Assembly (NCBI RefSeq): GCF_011683955.1
Contig: NZ_JAAQPI010000004.1
Span: 496,001-560,000, forward strand
DNA: 64,000 nucleotides
Direction of reading: 5' to 3'
Origin: Pseudomaricurvus alkylphenolicus
GTDB lineage: Bacteria > Pseudomonadota > Gammaproteobacteria > Pseudomonadales > Cellvibrionaceae
Below are positions 47,439 to 55,213 of this stretch, in pieces. A program made the position numbers and the translations under genes. Each line of letters starts with the position of its first letter. Position 1 is the stretch's first letter. The notes under the pieces were generated by a model. That model was given only the letters and a program-made list of their open reading frames with translations. It had not been told where the DNA came from and searched no databases.

Positions 47439-47505
47439 ACAGCCTTTGGGCTGTTCTGACCGCTGCGCGGCTCCCTTCGGTCGGTCCCGGCAGCTGTGCT
47501 GCCGG
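47430..47505. repeat. 76-bp triple-hairpin sequence splitting a tRNA-Arg 3' copy
   Basis: Three hairpins lie in tandem: CAGAACAGCC/GGCTGTTCTG (10 bp, TTTG loop), GACCG/CGGTC, and CCGGCAGC/GCTGCCGG (8 bp, TGT loop). The sequence separates two tRNA-Arg pieces that are contiguous in the real gene. It shares only its first nine bases (GGACTCAGA) with the other repeat copy. It may be a palindromic mobile repeat or a folded recombination site. Confidence 0.65.
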
Positions 47506-47532
47506 TCGAACCTTCGACCGCTCGGTTCGTAG
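47506..47532 (-). repeat. Partial tRNA-Arg copy (T-arm to anticodon arm)
   Basis: 27 bases identical to 50766-50792 within the tRNA-Arg gene. With 47415-47429 they make up the 42-base 3' part of the tRNA, interrupted by the 76-bp insert. It lacks the 5' half and is not a tRNA gene. Confidence 0.85.
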
Positions 47533-47736
47533 ACTAGCATGTTTTCCCGATATTTCAGGCACTTAGATGACATTATTTTCACCCATATACCCTTTGTAAG
47601 CCCCAATTTCACTGGATTACAAAGCGTGTTTTCACCCAGAATTCGTCGCACTCAAAACGTAGCAACGTACCTATAAGGTTGAAAAGCTGAACTCCTCGTA
47701 GTAATGTACCTACAACGCACGAAAACGGGGAATATC

Positions 47737-47994
47737 ATGACCATTACTACAGTCTCCAGTCGCGAATTCAATCAAGATGTGAGCAAGGTGAAGCGAGCTG
47801 CTGCCGCTGGGCCTGTATTTATTACTGATCGAGGCCAGGCCGCGCACGTGTTACTCACTATCGAAGAATATCGTAAGATCACCGACAGAGAAGAGAGTAT
47901 TGTTGATTTGTTGGCAATGCCAGACACAGCTGACATCGATTTCGAGCCGCCGCGCAGGGATAAAGAGCTCTACCGTCCGGCAGATTTTTCATAA
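47737..47994 (+). CDS. Type II antitoxin, Phd/YefM family
   Basis: 85 residues with the Phd/YefM opening (TVSSREFNQDVSKVKRAA), the GPVFITDRGQAAHVLLTIEEY strand-helix core and an acidic C-terminal tail that would bind the toxin. The ATG at 47737 follows ACGGGGA. The stop overlaps the toxin start by one base (TAATG), so the pair is translationally coupled. It would neutralise the PIN toxin and repress its own promoter. Confidence 0.88.
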   Translation: MTITTVSSREFNQDVSKVKRAAAAGPVFITDRGQAAHVLLTIEEYRKITDREESIVDLLAMPDTADIDFEPPRRDKELYRPADFS

Positions 47995-48425
47995 TGTTTC
48001 TGCTCGATACCAATGTTGTTTCAGAGCTGCGAAAAGCAAAATCTGGCAAAGCAGATAAAAATGTCGTCGGGTGGGCCAACGGTGTTTCTGCCACTCGTCT
48101 TTATTTGTCAGCGATCACTGTTTTGGAGCTCGAGACAGGAATTTTGCTAGTAGAGCGGCGTGATCCAGAACAAGGCGCCATCCTCCGGTCCTGGCTCACC
48201 TCTCATGTTTTACCTGCTTTTTCAGATCGAATTCTAGCAGTAGACACCGCAGTCGCGCAGTACTGTGCCAAACTTCATGTCCCAGATCCTCGTTCAGATC
48301 GCGATGCACTTATTGCTGCAACCGCATTAGTTCATGACATGACTGTGGTGACCCGAAATGTCGGTGACTTTGAACCCACGGGCGTTAAAATCTTGAATCC
48401 GTGGGAACAAGCTTTGGGCGAATAG
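47994..48425 (+). CDS. PIN-domain toxin, VapC/FitB family
   Basis: 143 residues with the four acidic PIN residues: Asp5 (LLDTNVVSE), Glu45 or Glu47 (LELETG), Asp104 (RDALIAAT) and Asp125 (RNVGDF). This is a magnesium-dependent ribonuclease toxin of the FitB-like branch. It is intact and paired with the Phd-type antitoxin immediately upstream. It lies between two copies of the tRNA-end repeat, suggesting the pair stabilises or rides on the integrated DNA. Confidence 0.9.
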   Translation: MFLLDTNVVSELRKAKSGKADKNVVGWANGVSATRLYLSAITVLELETGILLVERRDPEQGAILRSWLTSHVLPAFSDRILAVDTAVAQYCAKLHVPDPRSDRDALIAATALVHDMTVVTRNVGDFEPTGVKILNPWEQALGE

Positions 48426-48521
48426 CACGAGGCACGGCCGAAATTGCCGCGCCGCTTGAGCTGAATGGCTTATCAATGTCGGGGGTGATGCCTATTCTGT
48501 ACGTGCCTTTGTTCGTTTGAG

Positions 48522-48555
48522 GTGCCACACCCGCACTCGGAAGGATGGACTCAGA
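48522..48555 (+). repeat. 34-bp repeat carrying the tRNA-Arg 3' end, copy 2
   Basis: Identical to 47405-47438. The tRNA-like core is at 48532-48546. Downstream, CTCAGACCATA resembles 50590-50602 on the far side of the IS, hinting at a third, damaged copy there. Confidence 0.8.
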
Positions 48556-48652
48556 CCATATCAATTCTTTAATTTTCAACAACTTACGGCGTTTGCTCAT
48601 TCATTGCCGTACTTGAATTATCAATGACTTACGACTCACTGATATCCTGATT

Positions 48653-48673
48653 TAGCACAAATCTAGCACAGTC
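48653..48673 (+). repeat. 21-bp direct repeat, copy 2
   Basis: Identical to 47283-47303, 1370 bases away. It probably marks the end of a second integrase-linked unit whose integrase has been lost. Confidence 0.75.
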
Positions 48674-48783
48674 CTGATTTCCCAACCCAGCCTTAGCACC
48701 CTCACCCTATCGCCATACACATACCTTTGAGATTGACTGAAGACCCGTATTCGGACTATATTTGGTCCCCCGGGGAGGTGCTT

Positions 48784-49059
48784 ATGAAATTATCAGATCA
48801 CATTAAACCAATCAGTTACTTAAAGGCACACGCCGCAGAAGTCATACGCAACCTATCTGCTCAGAGGGAGCCGATGGTCATCACCCAAAATGGTGAGGCC
48901 AAAGCGGTGATACAGGATGTTAAGAGCTATGAACAAACGCAGGAAACTATGGCACTGCTGAAAATACTGGCGCTGGGCACACGCCAGATCGAAGAAGGTA
49001 AGGTTCAGCCTGCCAATGATGCTGTAGCGCGGCTTCGCAACCGAAGCAAAAAACGCTGA
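48784..49059 (+). CDS. Type II antitoxin, Phd/YefM family
   Basis: 91 residues: ISYLKAHAAEVIRNLSAQREPMVITQNGEAKAVIQDVKSYE is a clear YefM/Phd core. The ATG at 48784 follows GGGGAGG. An in-frame TTG at 48727 adds 19 residues without need. It overlaps the next gene at TGATG. It should bind and neutralise the ParE-type toxin and autoregulate the operon. Confidence 0.88.
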   Translation: MKLSDHIKPISYLKAHAAEVIRNLSAQREPMVITQNGEAKAVIQDVKSYEQTQETMALLKILALGTRQIEEGKVQPANDAVARLRNRSKKR

Positions 49060-49385
49060 TGAGTTACCAAGTATTTCTGACCGATGACGCCGCCTATGAT
49101 CTAGAGGAATTATACGACTATATCGAATATCATGACGCCTCCGAAAAGGCTGATTACGTTCTCGACAGAATTGAGGAGGCCTTTTTGAGTCTGTCTGAAA
49201 ATCCGGATCGAGGCGCTTTCCCCGAGGAACTCTTGGCAGTTGGTTTACGTGAATACCGGGAAATCTATTTCAAACCCTACCGCATTATTTACCGTGTAAT
49301 TACCGACAACGTTTATGTAATGGTGGTTGCCGATGGTCGCCGTGATATGCAAACACTGCTACAGCGCCGCTTGCTGAAAGCCTAA
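49059..49385 (+). CDS. ParE/RelE-family toxin
   Basis: 108 residues of the RelE/ParE fold. The opening YQVFLTDDAAYDLEELYDYIE and the REYREIYFKPYRIIYRV strand pair, then VYVMVVADGRRDMQTLL, are typical of the ParE branch (gyrase poison) more than of ribosome-dependent RelE. It is intact and coupled to the antitoxin upstream. This is the second toxin-antitoxin pair within 1.7 kb. Confidence 0.88.
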   Translation: MSYQVFLTDDAAYDLEELYDYIEYHDASEKADYVLDRIEEAFLSLSENPDRGAFPEELLAVGLREYREIYFKPYRIIYRVITDNVYVMVVADGRRDMQTLLQRRLLKA

Positions 49386-49467
49386 ATTTTGTAAATACTT
49401 AATAAATCCCGTCCAGTGCGAAATTTAATGCGGAAGCAATCTTTCTAACTCATGCCATAATTGCCAT

Positions 49468-50553
49468 ATGAGTGACTTAGCCAGACTCCTGTTTTACCTG
49501 ATTAGATCTGTTGTTATTTTACTGCACCCGGGTGGACTGAAGTCGATTGCCGCCGAGAATCCTATGCTGAGACAACAGCTCATCGTTATGACTCGCAGCC
49601 GTAAGCGATCGCCGACATTAACGGTTCCAGATCGCACTGTTTTAGCTGCGCTCTCACAGTTGATATCGAGGCGCCGCTTCTCCAAACTGGCTATTGTTGT
49701 GCAGCCGGCCACCATTTTAAGATTTCACAAGGCCTTAATTAAGAGAAAGTACCGGATACTCTTTTCCGCGAAATCAAGGAGCAAGCCAGGGCCAAAAGGA
49801 CCGGACGACGAATTGATTCGCCTAGTCGTCGCTATCAAACAGAAGAACCCAAGAATGGGCTATGACCGAATTACCATGCAAGTACTCCAAGCGTTCGGAG
49901 TCAAAATAGATAAGCATGTTGTGCGCCGAACTTTGGCCAAATATTACAAGCCACCCAATGACAATGGTCCCTCGTGGCTCACTTTTCTAGCGCAGACCAA
50001 GGACAGCTTATGGAGCCTCGATCTCTTTCGCTGCGAATCCATCAATTTGAAATCTCATTGGGTAATGGTTGCGATAGATGTCCACACCAGACAGCTCATA
50101 GGATTTGTGATTCATATGGGAGATGTCGATGGCACCACTGCATGTCGTATGTTTAAGCAGATACTTGGAAATCATCCTCCACCCGCCAGGATCAGCACCG
50201 ACCACGATCCGGTCTTCACTTATCACCAATGGAGAGCAAACCTCCGGATTCTAGACATTGAGGAAGTTAAGACCGTCCCTTTTGTGCCAACTTCGCATCC
50301 TTTTATTGAACGAGCCATTGGCACTATCAGGAGAGAATTCCTCGACCACACACTGTTCTGGAATGCGAAAGATCTATCCCGAAAGCTAAAGCAGTACAAA
50401 CATTACTTTAATGAAGTGCGTGGTCACTTATCTCTCGACGGCATGACTCCGTTGCAGAAGTCAGAGAAAACCCAAATTCCTGAGACGGATATCCGCGATT
50501 ATGAGTGGGTTACTCACTGCAACGGCTTATTTCAATTGCCAGTAGCTTGCTGA
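49468..50553 (+). CDS. Transposase, integrase core (rve) domain
   Basis: 361 residues. An N-terminal helix-turn-helix-like region is followed by the integrase catalytic core with Asp185 (LWSLDLFR), Asp245 (ISTDHDP) and Glu281 (HPFIERAIG), a DD(35)E arrangement. It resembles the single-gene integrase-core transposases related to IS481/IS3. The gene appears intact. Two broken pieces of a sister copy lie 5 kb upstream with few base changes, showing activity in this lineage not long ago. Confidence 0.9.
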   Translation: MSDLARLLFYLIRSVVILLHPGGLKSIAAENPMLRQQLIVMTRSRKRSPTLTVPDRTVLAALSQLISRRRFSKLAIVVQPATILRFHKALIKRKYRILFSAKSRSKPGPKGPDDELIRLVVAIKQKNPRMGYDRITMQVLQAFGVKIDKHVVRRTLAKYYKPPNDNGPSWLTFLAQTKDSLWSLDLFRCESINLKSHWVMVAIDVHTRQLIGFVIHMGDVDGTTACRMFKQILGNHPPPARISTDHDPVFTYHQWRANLRILDIEEVKTVPFVPTSHPFIERAIGTIRREFLDHTLFWNAKDLSRKLKQYKHYFNEVRGHLSLDGMTPLQKSEKTQIPETDIRDYEWVTHCNGLFQLPVAC

Positions 50554-50576
50554 AATACCAATTCGCACTCCACAGG
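49468..50576 (+). mobile_element. Intact insertion element with DDE integrase-type transposase
   Basis: Contains one transposase gene. The right end is set near 50576 by comparison with the degraded copy at 44484-44809. The left end lies at or upstream of 49468 and cannot be placed because the other copy is truncated there. I see no clear inverted repeats or target duplication. Confidence 0.7.
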
Positions 50577-50708
50577 CTGGATACTCGGATTCAGACCATA
50601 AATTTGCTGGCCACAGATCACGCGCAATGCACGATGTGTACATGCGTAAATTGGAAGAAGTGAACGCTACAAAGTGATTTTTTTGGGCCAGAGTTTTGGG
50701 CCAAGCAC

Positions 50709-50741
50709 AAAAAAGGGCCTACGCACTACACGTAAGCCCTT
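50709..50741 (-). terminator. Terminator of tRNA-Arg
   Basis: On the minus strand AAGGGC-TTACG pairs with CGTA-G-GCCCTT and is followed by a T-run (AAAAAA at 50709-50714 on the plus strand). It lies a few bases beyond the CCA end of the tRNA. Confidence 0.75.
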
Positions 50742-50747
50742 GATATA

Positions 50748-50824
50748 TGGCGCACTCGGAAGGATTCGAACCTTCGACCGCTCGGTTCGTAGCCGAGTAC
50801 TCTATCCAGCTGAGCTACGAGTGC
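50748..50824 (-). tRNA. tRNA-Arg (anticodon ACG)
   Basis: 77 nt including an encoded CCA. The acceptor stem GCACTCG/CGAGTGC, D-arm with AGCTCAGCTGGATAGAG, anticodon stem CTCGG/CCGAG with loop CTACGAA (anticodon ACG), and T-arm GGTTCGAATCC all fold properly. Its 3' end is the source of the attachment-like repeats at 47415 and 48532. Confidence 0.97.
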
Positions 50825-50836
50825 GAAGAGGCGCGT

Positions 50837-50865
50837 ATTCTAGTGATCCGGGCCTTATACGTCAA
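50837..50865 (-). promoter_or_regulatory. Promoter of tRNA-Arg
   Basis: TTGACG (-35; complement of 50860-50865) and TAGAAT (-10; complement of 50837-50842) are separated by exactly 17 bases. They are placed about a dozen bases before the mature tRNA 5' end. Confidence 0.8.
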
Positions 50866-50929
50866 GGCTTGTTTTACAGAGCGCCGAAAACCCAATAACT
50901 CATTTATATTCAATGGGTTACCCTACCCG

Positions 50930-51811
50930 TTAGCCCTTTTCATCTTCGTATATTGTAATCAGCGTCGAAAGATCTCTGTCAGCATTCCCGGCAATCGCGT
51001 GGTCTTTAAGCAATTCCACTCCCCTCAAGCTCATCGGTACCCGTTGCTCCTCTCCGTCCGCCAGGTCCACCCCCAGATTCAGGTCTTTTAGCAAGGTGGC
51101 GACTTTCCATTTAAGAGTGAAGTCATGATCCGCCATTTGCGGCGCAAGTATTTGGAATGGGATGGAGTCAGCAAAACCACCAGCAAGAGCTTCGGGCAGT
51201 TTGGCAACGTCAACACCCGCAGAGCGCCCAAGTGCCATCATCTCCGCAATGACAAGCGCATTGTTGGCCACCACCATCTGGTTACAGACCTTGGTCATTT
51301 GACCGGAGCCCGGGCCTCCCATATGAGTCAGGCGTTGGCACAGTGGATCAAATACCGGGCGAATGTTTTTTAGCGTTTTCTCATCTCCGCCCGCCATAAT
51401 AATCAGGCTGCCGTTCTCTGCACCCGCCGTACCACCTGACACGGGTGCGTCGATCCATTGCATGCCACATTGTTGCTGTAAGTGCTCAGCAAAGTCTTTG
51501 CTTTTTTGGGGATGAATGCTGGAAAAGTCTACAAGTACTTTACCCGGTGTCCCGTAGTGGACGATGCCATTTTCGCCAAATGCCATGGTTTCCACCGCGT
51601 CAGTCTCGCTCAGGCAGAGCATCACGACGTCAGAGCCTGTGACCAGCTCTTCGACGTCCTTAGCGGATACTGCTCCTTCCGCCACCAGGGCTTTGGCCTT
51701 TTCCGGTGTGCGGTTCCAGACGTGAACGGTATAGCCTGCCCCCAGTAACCGCGACACCATTCGCGACCCCATTAGGCCAATGCCAATAAATCCGATTCTG
51801 TGAGTGGCCAC
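50930..51811 (-). CDS. NAD(P)-dependent oxidoreductase, 3-hydroxyisobutyrate dehydrogenase family
   Basis: 293 residues. The Rossmann motif IGFIGIGLMGSRM opens the protein; DAPVSGGTAGAENG is the substrate-binding signature, and the catalytic Lys lies in GSGQMTKVCNQM. I choose the GTG at 51811, which has AGGAGA at the right spacing; ATGs at 51832 and 51853 lack sites. It oxidises a beta-hydroxyacid, or reduces a semialdehyde such as tartronate or succinate semialdehyde; the exact substrate is unknown. It marks the return to ordinary chromosome after the tRNA. Confidence 0.9.
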   Translation of the reverse strand: MATHRIGFIGIGLMGSRMVSRLLGAGYTVHVWNRTPEKAKALVAEGAVSAKDVEELVTGSDVVMLCLSETDAVETMAFGENGIVHYGTPGKVLVDFSSIHPQKSKDFAEHLQQQCGMQWIDAPVSGGTAGAENGSLIIMAGGDEKTLKNIRPVFDPLCQRLTHMGGPGSGQMTKVCNQMVVANNALVIAEMMALGRSAGVDVAKLPEALAGGFADSIPFQILAPQMADHDFTLKWKVATLLKDLNLGVDLADGEEQRVPMSLRGVELLKDHAIAGNADRDLSTLITIYEDEKG

Positions 51812-51853
51812 GCTTTTCTCCTGCAAATACATCGTCGCTGGATTATAGCGCAA

Positions 51854-51880
51854 AAGAAAAAACGGGGCCGAAGCCCCGGA
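51854..51880 (-). terminator. Rho-independent terminator of the molybdopterin gene
   Basis: On the minus strand CGGGGC-TTCG-GCCCCG is followed by TTTTTTCTTTT, a textbook terminator 30 bases after the stop of the molybdopterin oxidoreductase and ahead of the dehydrogenase start. Confidence 0.9.
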
Positions 51881-51910
51881 ATGTACACTGAGAGAGTGTA
51901 GTGAGAGTAA

Positions 51911-54208
51911 CTAAGCGGTTAGCATTTCCACTCTTGCCGGTACGAACTTGTGAAACGGGGTACCGATAAATTTGTCGCGATGCTCTGTTGCTGTAAGTTC
52001 GTTGGCGTATACGCCTGTGTCCATGGCATTGCCATCTTCACCTTCGAAGTACATACCCTGGCCATTTGGAACAGAGAGGGTGCCGGGTTGCATGCGGTCG
52101 TCATATGCCAGATCCACTTCGGTTTGTCCGTGCTCGGTTTGCAACCGAACCCTGGCACCATCGGGAATTTGCAAGCGCTGCGCATCGTCCGGATGTATGG
52201 TCAACGCCATCGCGGTTTTTCCTTTAACCCAGCGGGGGTCGCGTATGGCACAGTTGGCGGTATAGGCGCGACGGGAACCGGCGGTAAGCGCAAACGGGTA
52301 ATCTGGCGAGGTGTCCACCAACGGCTTGAGTTCGCTCAGGCTTTCCAATTCTTCCAGCAGTTCACCAATAACCAGACGTATCTTTTTATCCTCGAAGGGA
52401 ATACGTTCGAACGCTTCTTCATGGGAACCTACAGCAATGATCGCGCCTGAAGGGGAGTCCAGCAGTTTGTAAAACAGTTCAGTACCGGCCATCGGACCTT
52501 CGAATCCGGCTCTTGCCGCATACTTGGGGTTTTTCATAACAAACATTTGGCAAAGACCCCAGATAGCCGCAGTGGTTTCTGTACCCGGAGGCAAGCTTGG
52601 CCCCAGGGTTCGATAAAGCACATAGGACAGTGACTTTTTCACCTTCGAGTTGCTCATCAGAGCCTCAAAGAATGCCGCCTGATATTGCTCTATGCCTTGC
52701 TGCGCGGCTTCGGTCAATGAGTCCAGTTCGCCGTCTTCAAAAACGCCCAAGGCCTCTACCAAACGAGCGTGAATTTCAGCTTCAGGCAGTGTTCCTTCTG
52801 TGGGTTCAAACAGGGGGGCACGCAGGTGAAAGTAATTATCCGGGAAGTTGCGAGGGAAGAAAGTCGCCTCCCACTTTTCGTATTGCGATGCTGCCGGGAG
52901 AACGTAGTCCGCTTCTCGAGCGGTTTCCGTCATGGCTACGTCGATAACAACACTGCACTCCAACCTGCGCATGGCGCGGCGAAGTTTGTTGGCTTCTGCC
53001 AAGGAGTGCACCGGGTTGGCGCTTTCAACGATAAGGGCTCTTGCACGCTGATCACTATCGCTGAGTATTTCTTCCGCCAAAAAGTTACCGGGGAAAATAT
53101 TGCTGTGAATTGGAGCCCCAGTTGCGGGCAAACGATTGCGGCTCATCTCCTTTTCGTTTTCGTCCAACGCGCCAAATCGATCGGGCGGCAGCAGGTCAAC
53201 CAGCATGGCCGGCAACGCCAAGGCGCCGTCTTTCCCAAAGTTGCCGGTCGCCAACATTAGCAGCAGATTTAGATAGGATACTAGCGTGGAATGGGGAGCC
53301 ATTTGCACACCGATGTCCTCTTCCAAAGCGAAAGAATCAGCTGAGGCGATCAGCTTTGCGGCTTCCATCACCTGTATCGGATCGATGCCTGCGAATTTGG
53401 CGTATTGCGCGACGGGAATTTGGGTGAAGGTCTCGATAATTTTTTGGTAGCCATTCGCATGTTGCTGCAACCATTCGATCGGCAGCATGTTGTTTTGCAC
53501 AATGCGCCCCAAAATGGCCGCCAGCGCCCAGGCGTCTCTTCCGGGTTTTACCGCCAGATGAAGGTCCGCGTAGTCGGCGGTTTCCGTGCGGCGCGGGTCC
53601 ATCACGATGAGTTTGCGGGACTCGTCTTTACCAATATGACGAAGGAAGTTGCGGGCCTGATCCATGCCGTTGCTCATAAACGGGTTTTTGCCCACCAGCA
53701 TTACCACTTGTGCTTCGTGTACTTCAGGGTGAATGGTGTGGCCCAGCATGCGGCCAAACACCCAGGACAACCCGGTTTTCTCCTGGGAGAGCGCGCTGCC
53801 TTTGTACTTCACCCCCAACGCACTGAGTACAGATGGCGCATAGCCACCGCCCAAGTGATTGCCCTGGCCGCCACCGCCGTAATAGAGGATGCGTTCGCCA
53901 CCGTGCTCGTCTCGAACCGCCTTCATTTTGGCGGCAATTTCGGTAATAGCGGTATCCCAGTCGATGGGCTCATAGCTGCCATCGTCCTGGCGTCGCAGGG
54001 GCTGGGTCAGGCGATCTCGGCTGTTTTGGTAGTAGTTGATTCGTGTCGCTTTGTTGCAGATGTACCCTTGGGAGGCCGGATGATTTTTGTCACCCCGCAC
54101 CTTGATAATTTCGCGGTCGTTTTCGCCCCCGGTCTGAACTTCCAGGCCGCAGTTCACAAAGCAGAGATTGCAGGCGGTGCTCTTCCAGTCAGTGGCTGCC
54201 GTACTCAT
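51911..54208 (-). CDS. Molybdopterin-dependent oxidoreductase with N-terminal [4Fe-4S]
   Basis: 765 residues of the DMSO-reductase/formate-dehydrogenase superfamily. Cys13, Cys16, Cys20 and Cys51 (CNLCFVNC...CNK) form the [4Fe-4S] site. The molybdopterin domains follow and the dinucleotide-binding domain closes the protein (ALTIHPDDAQRLQIPDGARVRL). The ATG at 54208 has AGGAGAG upstream; the frame is open 37 codons more but covers the operator region. No electron-transfer subunit is adjacent, so it may be a soluble single-subunit enzyme. The divergent HxlR gene probably regulates it. Confidence 0.92.
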   Translation of the reverse strand: MSTAATDWKSTACNLCFVNCGLEVQTGGENDREIIKVRGDKNHPASQGYICNKATRINYYQNSRDRLTQPLRRQDDGSYEPIDWDTAITEIAAKMKAVRDEHGGERILYYGGGGQGNHLGGGYAPSVLSALGVKYKGSALSQEKTGLSWVFGRMLGHTIHPEVHEAQVVMLVGKNPFMSNGMDQARNFLRHIGKDESRKLIVMDPRRTETADYADLHLAVKPGRDAWALAAILGRIVQNNMLPIEWLQQHANGYQKIIETFTQIPVAQYAKFAGIDPIQVMEAAKLIASADSFALEEDIGVQMAPHSTLVSYLNLLLMLATGNFGKDGALALPAMLVDLLPPDRFGALDENEKEMSRNRLPATGAPIHSNIFPGNFLAEEILSDSDQRARALIVESANPVHSLAEANKLRRAMRRLECSVVIDVAMTETAREADYVLPAASQYEKWEATFFPRNFPDNYFHLRAPLFEPTEGTLPEAEIHARLVEALGVFEDGELDSLTEAAQQGIEQYQAAFFEALMSNSKVKKSLSYVLYRTLGPSLPPGTETTAAIWGLCQMFVMKNPKYAARAGFEGPMAGTELFYKLLDSPSGAIIAVGSHEEAFERIPFEDKKIRLVIGELLEELESLSELKPLVDTSPDYPFALTAGSRRAYTANCAIRDPRWVKGKTAMALTIHPDDAQRLQIPDGARVRLQTEHGQTEVDLAYDDRMQPGTLSVPNGQGMYFEGEDGNAMDTGVYANELTATEHRDKFIGTPFHKFVPARVEMLTA

Positions 54209-54278
54209 TGTTGTGCTCTCCTGTTTGCTTGAGCTTTTGCCAGAACTATCGATGTTTACAGTTTTTGAATATTGAATT

Positions 54279-54335
54279 GAGTACCATTTCGGTACCTTAA
54301 GGGTTATGGTAAGGTTCAATTTTGGTACCTGTCAA
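54279..54335. promoter_or_regulatory. Paired GGTACC operators and minus-strand promoter
   Basis: Two similar dyads lie between the divergent genes: GTACC-5-GGTAC at 54281-54295, and a related half-perfect copy at 54313-54330. On the minus strand the second sits exactly in the 17-base spacer between TTGACA (54330-54335) and a TACCAT -10, so a bound protein would block the oxidoreductase promoter. The HxlR protein next door is the obvious candidate. Confidence 0.6.
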
Positions 54336-54406
54336 TATACAATGCAGCCTAATTAGGACTCACCAGTCAGAACCGCAGCCTATTTGCACAATTAGAGGCC
54401 CCAAAT

Positions 54407-54928
54407 ATGCGCCGCCAAGACACCGTCGCCCAAGTCTGCTCCGTTGCCCGTACGGTTGGGTTTCTGGGGGATATCTGGACGATTTTGATTTTGAGGGACT
54501 GTTTTTTTGGTTTGACCACGTTTTCCGCGATCCAGAAGTCGCTGGATATCAATAAGAATCGCCTGGCTGAAAGACTTAACCGTCTGGTGGATGAGGGCAT
54601 CCTGCGCAAAAACCTCTATGACGAGAGCCGCAATCGTTACGAATATAAATTGACCCGCAAAGGCGTGGATCTGTATCCGATCCTGATGAGCATTGTAAAT
54701 TGGGGCGATAAATACAAAGCGGACGACGATGGTCCTCCTCTGCAGTATCGGCACCGAAGCTGCGGACATGTGATGACGCCGACGCTTTGTTGCAGTGAAT
54801 GCGGCGAAGCCTTGGATGCCAGACAGGTTCAACCTGTATTAGGTGAAGGCATCACACGTAAACTTGAACGGGGCGAACTCACCGGATTTGGTGGTGAGCA
54901 CTTCAAACAGTTGTTTGGAGGTTCATAG
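54407..54928 (+). CDS. HxlR family transcriptional regulator
   Basis: 173 residues. The winged helix spans about residues 10-105 (ARTVGFLGDIWTILILRDCFFG, then ITRKGVDLYPIL-like LTRKGVDLYPIL), as in HxlR regulators. The tail (about 120-140) contains CGHVMTPTLCCSECGEAL, an HxC/CxxC arrangement resembling a zinc ribbon, which could sense metal or redox state. It is divergent from the molybdopterin enzyme and probably controls it through the GGTACC sites. Confidence 0.9.
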   Translation: MRRQDTVAQVCSVARTVGFLGDIWTILILRDCFFGLTTFSAIQKSLDINKNRLAERLNRLVDEGILRKNLYDESRNRYEYKLTRKGVDLYPILMSIVNWGDKYKADDDGPPLQYRHRSCGHVMTPTLCCSECGEALDARQVQPVLGEGITRKLERGELTGFGGEHFKQLFGGS

Positions 54929-55213
54929 CACCAATACCTCATTTGCCTCGCCAGCCCCGCTTTCGAGCAGGTTGGCGCGGGAATCCTGGCCTCAAAGTCG
55001 TACCACTAATGGGCAGACTGCCCGTTCCTTTTCGGGATCAAAGAATAGATATCCCTCAATCTATGCATATTTATTATTTGTGTCCGTGAGGATAGATACA
55101 TATACTCTCTCGCACATAAAAAAATACTCCTGTAATAACTGTTCCCTATATAAGGTTATTACTTGAACAAAAATTGCGTGAATTATTGCTTTACTGATTT
55201 GAGGAATTTAGCC

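Larger units (their letters stand above)
48426..48783. other. Non-coding stretch with repeats between toxin-antitoxin pairs
   Basis: About 360 bases without a credible gene. It contains the second 34-bp tRNA-end repeat (48522-48555) and the second 21-bp repeat (48653-48673). The order resembles 47283-47740 in mixed arrangement, as if similar cassettes had been joined and rearranged. Confidence 0.6.

Noticed and set aside
47506-47532. A second tRNA-Arg gene
   Set aside because: Only the 3' part is present and it is split by 76 bases; no acceptor 5' strand or D-arm.
47220-47651. 143-codon minus-strand frame through the tRNA-like repeats
   Set aside because: It translates the tRNA fragment and hairpin repeat; similar annotated proteins are typical artefacts of repeats beside tRNA genes.
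53405-54232. 275-codon plus-strand frame antisense to the molybdopterin oxidoreductase
   Set aside because: Shadow frame covering the conserved N-terminal half of the enzyme, including its iron-sulfur region; no start signals.
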